The position numbers were made by a program, and so were the translations under genes. The notes beneath the pieces were generated by a model, which was given only the letters and a program-made list of their open reading frames with translations, was not told the origin of the DNA and ran no database searches. DNA of 49,332 nt. Source: Desulfobacterales bacterium CG2_30_60_27. Lineage in GTDB: Bacteria; Desulfobacterota; Desulfobulbia; Desulfobulbales; CG2-30-60-27. Where the stretch lies: NCBI GenBank assembly GCA_001873115.1, contig MNYK01000025.1, positions 1-49,332 of the forward strand, in the 5' to 3' direction. Shown here piece by piece: positions 34,217 to 41,462 of this stretch; the stretch's first letter is position 1; the number at the start of each line of letters is the position of its first letter.

Positions 34217-35095
34217 ATGGCCCAGCGCCGTTGGCAGGAGAAGGCCATCCAGCTCACCCTGGTGGCCATGGCCACTACCAGCCTGCTGGTGGTGGTGCTG
34301 ATCTTTCTCTTCCTCGGCAAGGAGGCCATCCCCTTTCTTAAGGATCCGGGCATAGCCCGCCTTTTGGATCGACAGTGGATGCCGGTCTCTTTCCAGCAGG
34401 AACACTTCGGCCTCCTGCCCCTGCTAACCGGCTCCCTGGTGGTCACCCTCACCGCCACCCTGATCACCGTGCCCTTTTCGGTGCTGGGCGCCATCTACAT
34501 CGCCGAGATCGCCCGCCCCCTGGAGCGGGAATTTTTGAAACCCTTCATCGAACTGCTCGCCTCCATCCCCTCGGTGGTCCTGGGTTTCTTCGGCCTGGTG
34601 GTGCTGGCGCCGCTGGTCAAGGCTCTCTTCGGCCTGCCGAGCGGCCTGAACGGCCTCACCGGCGGCCTGCTCCTGGCGCTCATGGCCATCCCCACCGTTA
34701 TCTCCATCTCCGAGGATGCCATCACCAGCGTGCCGCGCCACTTAAAGCAGGCCTCCCTGGCCCTGGGCGCCTCGGAACTGCAGACCATCCTCAGGGTCAC
34801 CGTGCCCGCCGCCCTGCCGGGGATCATTGCCGCGGTCATGCTGGGCATGGGCCGCATCGTCGGCGAGACCATGGTGGTGATGATGGTGACCGGCAACGCC
34901 GCCCTGGTCACCCTGAACCCCTTCCAGTCGGTGCGCACCATGACCGCCACCATCGCCGCCGAGATGGGCGAGGTGTCGTTTGGCAGCATCCATTACAGCG
35001 CCCTGTTCTGCGTCGGCGTGGTCCTCATGCTGGTGACCTTTGTCCTGAACCTCGGGGCCCAGCGGGTGCTGAAACGCTACGGCATGATGACATGA
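34217..35095 (+). CDS. pstC: Phosphate ABC transporter permease PstC
   Basis: 292 aa, six membrane helices, with the inner-membrane binding-protein-dependent loop (EAA-type motif around ASLALGASELQTILRVTVPAA, shown only in part). The ATG follows the pstS stop directly. GLPSGLNGLTGG corresponds to the periplasmic loop of PstC. The stop overlaps pstA by 4 bp. Confidence 0.95.
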   Translation: MAQRRWQEKAIQLTLVAMATTSLLVVVLIFLFLGKEAIPFLKDPGIARLLDRQWMPVSFQQEHFGLLPLLTGSLVVTLTATLITVPFSVLGAIYIAEIARPLEREFLKPFIELLASIPSVVLGFFGLVVLAPLVKALFGLPSGLNGLTGGLLLALMAIPTVISISEDAITSVPRHLKQASLALGASELQTILRVTVPAALPGIIAAVMLGMGRIVGETMVVMMVTGNAALVTLNPFQSVRTMTATIAAEMGEVSFGSIHYSALFCVGVVLMLVTFVLNLGAQRVLKRYGMMT

Positions 35096-35940
35096 AGAAC
35101 GCGGGCGAAGGGCTGACATACCTGGGCCTCCGGCTGGCGACCTATAGCGTGGTCCTGGTGATCGGCTACATCCTGGCCGACATCATCTGGCACGGCATCC
35201 CGGCCTTGAGCTGGGAGTTCCTCTCCGGCCCGCCACGGCAGAGCGGCGCCGCCGGCGGTATCCTGCCGGCCATCGTCGGCACCTTCTACCTGGTGAGCGG
35301 CACCCTGCTGGTCGCCCTGCCCCTAGGCATCGGCGGCGCCCTCTACCTGTCGGAGTATGCCACCAGGAACCGGCTGACCATGGCCATCCGCCTGGCCATC
35401 TCCACCCTGGCCGGGGTGCCGTCCATTGTCTTCGGCCTCTTCGGCCTCGGCCTCTTTGTCATCTTCTGCAACTTCGGCGCCTCCATCCTGGCCGGGGCCC
35501 TCACCCTGGCCTGCATGGTGCTGCCCACCATCATCGTGGCCTGCGAGGAGGCCTTGCTGGCGGTGCCCCAAGGTCTGCGCTCCTCCTCGCTGGCCCTGGG
35601 CGCCACTAAGTGGCAGGCGATCCGCACCAACGTCCTGCCCTATTCCCTGCCCGGCATGCTCACCGGCACCATCCTGGCCATCGGCCGGGCCGCGGGCGAA
35701 ACCGCCCCCATCCTGCTCACCGCCGCCGCCTTCTTCCTGCCCCGGTTGCCGGGTTCGATCTTTGATCAGGTCATGGCCCTGCCTTATCATCTGTATATCC
35801 TGGCCACCCAGCACCCCGAGGCCGAGAAGGTGCGGCCCATGCAGTACGCCACCGCCCTGGTGCTGCTCCTCCTGGTCTTGGGCATCACCATGGGGGCCAC
35901 CATCCTCCGCAGCAGATTCAGGAAAAAATACCGATGGTAA
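35092..35940 (+). CDS. pstA: Phosphate ABC transporter permease PstA
   Basis: 282 aa from ATG 35092. A longer open frame starting at 34375 runs through pstC in the wrong frame and is not coding. Six helices; the EAA loop is [19 protein letters not shown] and the family segment [10 protein letters not shown] precedes it. It pairs with PstC in the membrane. The stop overlaps pstB by 7 bp. Confidence 0.95.
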   Translation: MKNAGEGLTYLGLRLATYSVVLVIGYILADIIWHGIPALSWEFLSGPPRQSGAAGGILPAIVGTFYLVSGTLLVALPLGIGGALYLSEYATRNRLTMAIRLAISTLAGVPSIVFGLFGLGLFVIFCNFGASILAGALTLACMVLPTIIVACEEALLAVPQGLRSSSLALGATKWQAIRTNVLPYSLPGMLTGTILAIGRAAGETAPILLTAAAFFLPRLPGSIFDQVMALPYHLYILATQHPEAEKVRPMQYATALVLLLLVLGITMGATILRSRFRKKYRW

Positions 35941-36698
35941 ACGACACCCCGAAAATCCAGGTACATGATCTCAACTTCTTCTACGGGGCCACCCAGGCCC
36001 TGTTCAACATCACCATGGATATACCGCCCCGCCGGGTCACCGCCCTGATCGGCCCGTCCGGCTGCGGTAAATCCACCTTTCTCCGCACCATGGACCGCAT
36101 GAACGACATCATCGACGGGGCCCGGATGACGGGAGAGGTACTCATCGACGGTAACAACATTTACGCGCCAGGCACCGACGTGGTGCGGCTGCGCCGGAAT
36201 GTGGGCATGGTTTTTCAGAAATCCAACCCCTTCCCCAAGTCCATTTTCGACAACGTCGCTTACGGCCCCAGAATTCACGGGGTGAAAAAACAGGCGGAAC
36301 TGGTCGAGATCGTGCAGCGCAGCCTGACGCGTGCGGCCCTCTGGGATGAAGTCAAGGACCGGCTGCCCGAGAATGCCATGGGCCTCTCCGGCGGCCAGCA
36401 GCAGCGCCTCTGCATCGCCCGGGCCCTGGCCGTGGACCCGGAGATCCTGCTCATGGACGAGCCGGCCTCGGCCCTGGACCCCAAGTCCACGGCCCGGGTG
36501 GAGGAACTGATCGGCGAGTTGCGCGACCAGTACACCATTGTCATCGTCACCCACAACATGCAGCAGGCGGCCCGGGTTTCCGATCTCACCGCCTTCTTCT
36601 ACGAGGGCCGGCTTATCGAATTCGACCGCACCAAACGGATCTACACCAACCCGGCCAAGAAGCAGACCGAAGACTACATTACCGGCCGTTTCGGCTGA
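35934..36698 (+). CDS. pstB: Phosphate ABC transporter ATPase PstB
   Basis: 254 aa. Walker [10 protein letters not shown], the PstB-specific [10 protein letters not shown] and [19 protein letters not shown], signature [15 protein letters not shown], Walker [14 protein letters not shown] and switch [13 protein letters not shown] are all present. The NPFPKSI block distinguishes PstB from other importers. Energises phosphate uptake. Confidence 0.97.
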   Translation: MVNDTPKIQVHDLNFFYGATQALFNITMDIPPRRVTALIGPSGCGKSTFLRTMDRMNDIIDGARMTGEVLIDGNNIYAPGTDVVRLRRNVGMVFQKSNPFPKSIFDNVAYGPRIHGVKKQAELVEIVQRSLTRAALWDEVKDRLPENAMGLSGGQQQRLCIARALAVDPEILLMDEPASALDPKSTARVEELIGELRDQYTIVIVTHNMQQAARVSDLTAFFYEGRLIEFDRTKRIYTNPAKKQTEDYITGRFG

Positions 36699-36714
36699 GA
36701 GCAGGAGAAAGGGT

Positions 36715-37386
36715 ATGGAACGACATCTGCAGCGGGAAATCAACAACCTGAAGGCCAGGCTGCTGGCCATGAGCGCGGTGGTGGAAAAACGGGTGGCCGA
36801 CGCCACCCGGTCCATCGCCGACCGTGACCCCGAACTGGCCCAGTCGATCATGAAGGGCGACTACGAGATCGACGAGCTGGAGGTGGGCATCGAGGAGGAA
36901 TGCCTCAAAATCCTGGCCCTGCATCAGCCGGTGGCCATCGACCTGCGCTTCATCATCGCCGTGCTCAAGATCAACAGCGACCTGGAACGGGTGGGCGACC
37001 TGGCGGTGAACATCGCCGAGCGCGGCGCCTTTCTGGCCACCCAGGAGCAGCTCTGCATGCCCTTCAATTTCGTGAGCATGGCCACCCGGGTGCAGGATAT
37101 GCTGGGCAACAGCATCAAGGCCCTGGTCAACCTGGACACCCGGCTGGCCCACCACATCCGCGCCGAGGACGATGAGATCGACGCCATCAACCGGCAGATG
37201 TACGAAATGGTCAAGACCCAGCTCACCGCCAACCCAGAGCGCACCAACTGCCTGCTCCACTCCCTGTCCGTCTGCCGCCATCTGGAACGCATCGCCGACC
37301 ACGCCACCAACATCGCCGAGGATGTCATCTACCTGGCCGAGGCCCAGATCGTCCGTCATACGCCGGAGACCTTTACCGAAGAATGA
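36715..37386 (+). CDS. phoU: Phosphate signalling protein PhoU
   Basis: 223 aa from ATG 36715 (AGGAGA upstream). Two repeats of a three-helix bundle, each with a metal-binding pattern: SDLERVGDLAVNIAER (first) and RHLERIADHATNIAEDV (second). PhoU links Pst transport to PhoR/PhoB control and limits uptake; phoB and phoR are not in the window. Last gene of the pst operon. Confidence 0.95.
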   Translation: MERHLQREINNLKARLLAMSAVVEKRVADATRSIADRDPELAQSIMKGDYEIDELEVGIEEECLKILALHQPVAIDLRFIIAVLKINSDLERVGDLAVNIAERGAFLATQEQLCMPFNFVSMATRVQDMLGNSIKALVNLDTRLAHHIRAEDDEIDAINRQMYEMVKTQLTANPERTNCLLHSLSVCRHLERIADHATNIAEDVIYLAEAQIVRHTPETFTEE

Positions 37387-37505
37387 CAGGGCCGCGGCAA
37401 CACCCGCCTGGCGCCTGAAATACTGCCGTCAGGCGATTCCGGTCAAGTCGTGGCTAGGCCTGTCTCTGCCGGTACGCCGGGTTTGCCCGCTCCGCTGGGC
37501 GAAAA

Positions 37506-37540
37506 AAAGCCGGAACCGCTTGCCCAGCGACCCCGGCTTT
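37506..37540. terminator. Bidirectional terminator between phoU and the PilZ gene
   Basis: AAAGCCGG (37506-37513) and CCGGCTTT (37533-37540) are an 8-bp stem with A run before and T-containing tail after. It sits between convergent genes and may serve both. Confidence 0.6.
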
Positions 37541-37565
37541 CAATAAAACAGTGGCAAGGCCGTTC

Positions 37566-37910
37566 TCAGGCAACGCCCTCGAGCACCGCCACCTTGTTAA
37601 CCGCATTCAGAATTTCCCGCTGCATGGACACCTTGGGCTTGATGAATTTGATGCCCATCCCGTGATGCCGGCGATCGCCGGTAGTGTTGACCCAGGCCAC
37701 GCGGCCGGCCAGCTCCAGATCCTCCAGGCCATCGACGCTGAACTTCAGGATCACCTTCTGGCCCACGGCCGGCGGATTCTCGGTGCAGATGAACATGCCA
37801 TCCGCCGAGATGTCGCGGGTCTGTGAAATGATGAAGTCCCCAGTGTGAATGCAGTCCACCTTGTACTCGGCTGGGACGCGCTTCTTCCCCCTCCGGTCTG
37901 CTGTACCCAT
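37566..37910 (-). CDS. PilZ domain protein
   Basis: 114 aa from ATG 37910 (GGAGGAGAG upstream on the minus strand); a longer frame to 38048 lacks conserved features. The c-di-GMP binding motifs are visible: Arg-rich DRRGKKR near the N-terminus (RxxxR) and RDISADGMF (D/NxSxxG). A single PilZ domain, probably an adaptor controlling motility, polysaccharide or biofilm in response to c-di-GMP. Nearby glucan synthase and sigma54 genes could be in the same regulatory field, which is inference. Confidence 0.88.
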   Translation of the reverse strand: MGTADRRGKKRVPAEYKVDCIHTGDFIISQTRDISADGMFICTENPPAVGQKVILKFSVDGLEDLELAGRVAWVNTTGDRRHHGMGIKFIKPKVSMQREILNAVNKVAVLEGVA

Positions 37911-38281
37911 GCTCTCCTCCCCCCTGTTCCGAATTTGCCGACCCAAAGGCCCTAAAGTCGCAACGCCGCCTGGTTGCACATTCCAGAAGACGCCCACAAC
38001 GACATGGAGCCGTAACAGGTCAGGCATTGTTTCGGCTGGATTCCCCAAACAATATCAATCAGATACAATGGCAATCCAGCCCCCCTGAATTGGCATATAG
38101 TAACAACTCAGCAGGATTGCAAGAAATTTTTTAATAAATTGAAAATATTATCTGCTTTTCCCTGAGCCGCGTCTCCTGCCTGGCCCATGAATCAGCAGCC
38201 GAAGCCCTCCGCCGGCTAGCGGGGGTATCCTGGCAAACCTTAGGGAGACAAGGATTACCAGGATGCCAGTTTGAAAAATAT
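37911..38281. other. Noncoding stretch with inverted repeats before repeat copy 3
   Basis: No gene seen. It contains GGCTGGATT/AATCCAGCC (38034-38042 with 38073-38081), a hairpin 38229-38262 with 11 of 13 pairs, and at 38090-38111 a sequence like a worn form of the repeat end (GTAAC...AGCAG...GCA). Confidence 0.5.
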
Positions 38282-38476
38282 GTAACTATCCAGCAGAACC
38301 GCAACCCAGGGGAGTTCCCGGACTGGAAATGCTTTTCGCGGGTTCGTCCACGACCGGGCGCAGGATGCGCGTGAGGTCGCGGACGCCTCGGAGGCGGGCA
38401 GGACGCCCGCCGAGAATGAGCGAAAAGTATTTTCAGTCCGGGAACGCTTAACTGCCGACACAAGCTGGATAGTTAC
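38282..38476 (+). mobile_element. 195-bp foldback repeat (MITE-like), copy 3
   Basis: Same length and structure as copy 2, with about ten base differences. The terminal repeats GTAACTATCCAGC (38282-38294) and GCTGGATAGTTAC (38464-38476) match perfectly here. No clear target duplication flanks this copy, so it may be older or placed differently. It is directly followed by the terminator at 38487. Confidence 0.85.
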
Positions 38477-38486
38477 GTTTTTTTTT

Positions 38487-38516
38487 AGGAGGGGCTTGCG
38501 GGCTCCTCCTTTTTTA
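38487..38516 (+). terminator. Plus-strand terminator just after repeat copy 3
   Basis: AGGAGGGGCT pairs with GGCTCCTCCT (38487-38496 with 38501-38510; one G-T pair and one G-T end) and is followed by a T run to 38515. It faces plus-strand transcription although no plus-strand gene precedes it here; the repeat itself is the only thing upstream. Confidence 0.7.
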
Positions 38517-38562
38517 TTGCGCTGTAGAAAAGGAGGCGCGTTGTCATCGTAAGGCCGCCAGC

Positions 38563-39978
38563 TCATTTTCTGAAATCCTCTTTCCTTAGCCCCAACCGCT
38601 TCATCTTATTATACAGCCCCCGCGAGTGAATGCCGGCCAGGCCGGCGGCCACCGCCACCCGGCCATTCGCCTCCTTCAGCACCATTGCAATATAGAGGCG
38701 TTCCACCTTGTCCATCATTTCGCTCTGGATCTCTGGCAGGCTCTTGCCCTTCCAAGAAAGCAGGTCATCAGCCCCGGCCGGCAGCAGGCGGCCCTCGGGG
38801 GAGGTACCGCGGCGAAAGGAATCGGGCAGGTCCTCCAGAGAGATCTCATCGGTGCGGCAGAGCAGCATGGAGCGCTCGACCACATTCATCAGCTCGCGCA
38901 CATTGCCGGGCCAGTCATAACTGCACAGGGCCTGCATGGCCGGCTCGGAAATACGACTCACGTCACAGCCAATCTTGTGCAGATAATAATTGATGTAGCG
39001 CCGGGCCAGGTTGGGGATGTCTTCCCGGTGATAACGCAGGGGGGGGATGGTAAGGGTGACGACGCTCAGGCGGTAATAGAGGTCTTTGCGGAAATTGCCG
39101 TGCGCCACCTCGTCCTCCAGATCCCGGTTGGTGGCGGTCACCACCCGCACATCGACCCAGATCGGCTTCTCCCCGCCCACCGGTCGAATCTCGAAGTCTT
39201 GCAGAACCCGCAGCAGTTTGGATTGCAGATGCAGGGGCATCTCGCCGATCTCGTCCAGAAAGATGGTGCCGCCGTGGGCCTGCTCAAAGGCGCCGCGCCG
39301 GGAGCGGGTGGCGCCGGTAAAGGCGCCGCGGGTGTGGCCGAAGAGTTCGCTTTCCAGAAGCTGTTCCGGCAGCGCGGCGGTGTTGACCGCCACAAATGGT
39401 CCGGCGGAGCGGGCGCTTTCAGAGTGGATGGCCTTGGCCAGATGCTCCTTGCCCACCCCGGTCTCGCCGAGCAGGAGCAGCATGGAGTCGCTCGATGCCA
39501 CCTGTTCCACCTGGTTCATGAAAATCTGCATCACCTCGCTGGTGGAACCAAAGTCGCTGAGCTTCGGCTGGACCCGGCGCTTGCGATCAAACTGGTCCAG
39601 TATCCGGAACTGGCGGCGGGACTCCAGGATGCTCTCCATGGCCTCGGCCAGGTTCTTCCAGGAAATACCGGAATAGAGGACGACATCGGCCCCGGCCGCC
39701 ATGATCTGGGCATGCTCTTCGGCAGAGTCGGTATGATGGAGCACGACCGTGGTCGGGTTCTCCGGCAGATTGTTGAGCATTAAAATACCGGAATCCACCG
39801 GCCGCGGGATCAGCTCCTCGCTGATTACGATGATATCGCCGCAGCTCTGCACCACCTTATGCCAAGTGCTTCGGACCCGACCAAGGCATTCCACCTGAAT
39901 GTCGGCATGGGAAAACCGTTGCTCCAGGTGCCGTTGCAGGGCCGCCTCCTTGATGGCTAGAACCATGCGGATCAGCAT
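38563..39978 (-). CDS. Sigma54-dependent activator with degenerate receiver domain
   Basis: 471 aa from ATG 39978 (GGGGGGAG upstream). N-terminal receiver-like domain (1-125), in which the phosphoacceptor position (DIIVISEEL) has no Asp followed by the usual hydrophobic-Met-Pro pattern and the switch Lys is absent (VLYSG). AAA+ domain (about 145-380): Walker A GETGVGKE (171-178), sigma54-contact GAFTGA (218-223), Walker B GGTIFLDEIGE (236-246). Fis-type helix-turn-helix at the C-terminus (about 435-468). It activates sigma54 RNA polymerase, presumably at the divergent promoter 40327. Signal input is probably not phosphorylation. Confidence 0.93.
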   Translation of the reverse strand: MLIRMVLAIKEAALQRHLEQRFSHADIQVECLGRVRSTWHKVVQSCGDIIVISEELIPRPVDSGILMLNNLPENPTTVVLHHTDSAEEHAQIMAAGADVVLYSGISWKNLAEAMESILESRRQFRILDQFDRKRRVQPKLSDFGSTSEVMQIFMNQVEQVASSDSMLLLLGETGVGKEHLAKAIHSESARSAGPFVAVNTAALPEQLLESELFGHTRGAFTGATRSRRGAFEQAHGGTIFLDEIGEMPLHLQSKLLRVLQDFEIRPVGGEKPIWVDVRVVTATNRDLEDEVAHGNFRKDLYYRLSVVTLTIPPLRYHREDIPNLARRYINYYLHKIGCDVSRISEPAMQALCSYDWPGNVRELMNVVERSMLLCRTDEISLEDLPDSFRRGTSPEGRLLPAGADDLLSWKGKSLPEIQSEMMDKVERLYIAMVLKEANGRVAVAAGLAGIHSRGLYNKMKRLGLRKEDFRK

Positions 39979-40199
39979 GCCACTCCCCCCCAAAAACAGA
40001 AAATAATTGCTGTTTTTTTCAGCAAAAACTAACAAGTCGAAAAAAACGGTAATACAATTCTTGTTTTGCCAAAGACAACCCTGCGGCACTCGCGGCAGCC
40101 ACCCTTGCCTTTTTTAAAAAAACTAGCCATTACGGGAAGATAGTTTTCGCGACCACCACCGGCCCGCCCAAGACCGCCCCCCGCTTTTGCAAAAATACC

Positions 40200-40214
40200 A
40201 TACTTGGGCAGTAT
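40200..40214. promoter_or_regulatory. Candidate activator site, ATACT-N5-AGTAT
   Basis: Perfect 5-bp inverted repeat about 115-130 bp upstream of the sigma54 promoter, within the usual distance of enhancer-like sites. Binding by the adjacent activator is inferred. Confidence 0.4.
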
Positions 40215-40326
40215 TAGGCAATGATCGGCAACAAGATACCGTTTTTATTTGAACAGCCCGGACCGCTGACCTTAAAAAAAATATTTTTCCTATTATTCCA
40301 AGAAGTTTAACAAATGTCTATTCTAT

Positions 40327-40343
40327 TGGCACGAAAAGTGCTA
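40327..40343 (+). promoter_or_regulatory. Sigma54 (-24/-12) promoter
   Basis: TGGCACG-AAAA-GTGCT: GG at 40328-40329 and GC at 40340-40341, separated by exactly 10 bp, as sigma54 demands. The -24 half matches consensus fully. Start of transcription near 40353, 66 bp before the ATG. Confidence 0.88.
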
Positions 40344-40418
40344 GAAACTGGACAGTTGCCGCCCGTCCCGCAACCGGGTCGGTGCCCCACCAATAACCGC
40401 TAACACTTTGGAGTAACC

Positions 40419-40838
40419 ATGCAAACTTTACATATTGAAAGAGAGAATCAAGAAGGCCTGCGTGTTATGAATGAGGCGGTGGCCCAGCAGGCCTGGGGCA
40501 TATCGTGTTCCATCGATATCTATGACTGCGATGCCGCCACGATCCGAGACGCCGAGGCCATCCGCCGCTTTGTCGTCGAGTTGTGCGATCTCATCGAAAT
40601 GAAACGCTTCGGCGAAACCCAGGTCGTGCACTTTGGCGAGGATGAGAAGGTGGCCGGTTTCTCAATGATACAGCTCATTGAAACCTCTCTAATCTCTGGC
40701 CATTTCGCCAACCTGACCAACGCCGTATACCTGGATGTCTTCAGTTGCAAGGCTTACCAGCCGGAAACAGTACAGGCCTTTGCCCAGAAATTTTTCCAGG
40801 GCAGCAGCAGCAGAATGAGCGCTACCATGAGGCGTTGA
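40419..40838 (+). CDS. AdoMet-decarboxylase (SpeD) family protein, probable pyruvoyl enzyme
   Basis: 139 aa. The C-terminal half fits the prokaryotic SpeD fold: IQLIETSLISGHF followed by YLDVFSC. Ser90 would be the self-cleavage site and pyruvoyl precursor; His95 (+5) and Cys110 (+20) stand at the same spacings as Ser63, His68 and Cys83 of Thermotoga SpeD. The residue before the Ser is Thr rather than Glu, and the usual SHxSIHT block is altered to SLISGHF. True SpeD makes decarboxylated AdoMet for spermidine, but diverged members decarboxylate other amino acids such as ornithine or arginine. No spermidine synthase is adjacent. Controlled by the sigma54 promoter above. Confidence 0.8.
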   Translation: MQTLHIERENQEGLRVMNEAVAQQAWGISCSIDIYDCDAATIRDAEAIRRFVVELCDLIEMKRFGETQVVHFGEDEKVAGFSMIQLIETSLISGHFANLTNAVYLDVFSCKAYQPETVQAFAQKFFQGSSSRMSATMRR

Positions 40839-41462
40839 CCTGGCCCGCATTCGGGTCATTCGCGCCTACAACGCCTCGTAACATTCAGCCCCCTGGTGGA
40901 TGCCGGCCATGTCGGCATCCACCGCCACACCGCTTTGGATCCTGCGGATCCGTCTTGTGCCACACCAGCTCCCAACGCGCCCTCAACCGTTTCACCTTGC
41001 AAGACCGGCCCCAAAGTTGTCCAAGACAACCTGGTATGCATCTTGCCACGGGGGCATTTCCTGCGGGACGATCACAACATCAAAAAGGTCCACAAGTCCG
41101 GGCCTCGACTCGCGCAACCGCCTTTACCATTCCCTTCCGTTAAGCGGTTTTCCGGGATGGTATTGCCGTAGACTCTTTAGACACGGAAGGAAGAACACCG
41201 ATAGCGCCAAGCCGACCTCGGACGCCAACTTATCGACCAGCAGTTCATCAAGCCCCTGCCCGAGGTCGTGATCGTCCGAGGTGGCGCCTGGGCACTAGCG
41301 CCGTATAAAATATTTGCGGCAAGCTAATTGCTTTTCAAATGCATTCCCGCCATATTCAGTATACTATTGCTGCCCTTACGAAGGTGACGGACCGGATCGG
41401 CCTGCCACCGGTGACTTCCGCATCACGGCTGTCCGCCGGAACACTTAGATATCGGGTGGTTT
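40839..41462. other. Noncoding region between SpeD-like and glucan synthase genes
   Basis: No reading frame here looks real: those present have poor composition and no ribosome binding sites. It holds a hairpin GGATGCCG/CGGCATCC (about 40899-40922) that may end the SpeD-like transcript, GC-rich remnants without recognisable homology, and TATACT near 41359-41365 as a possible -10 for the next gene. Confidence 0.45.

Larger units (their letters stand above)
39979..40418 (+). promoter_or_regulatory. Divergent control region of the sigma54 activator and SpeD-like gene
   Basis: 440-bp AT-rich noncoding region holding the activator's own promoter, a sigma54 promoter at 40327-40343 and a palindrome at 40200-40214. 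A-T runs such as TTTTTTAAAAAA near 40112 could serve DNA bending. Confidence 0.6.

Noticed and set aside
34375-35091. A plus-strand frame through pstC that joins pstA to give 521 codons
   Set aside because: The pstC part is read in the wrong frame (Gly/His/Arg/Pro-rich); the pstA start at 35092 overlaps the pstC stop in the usual way.
40839-41462. Open frames of about 90-130 codons between the SpeD-like and glucan synthase genes
   Set aside because: They lack ribosome binding sites and domains and overlap one another in three frames; no spermidine synthase can be read.
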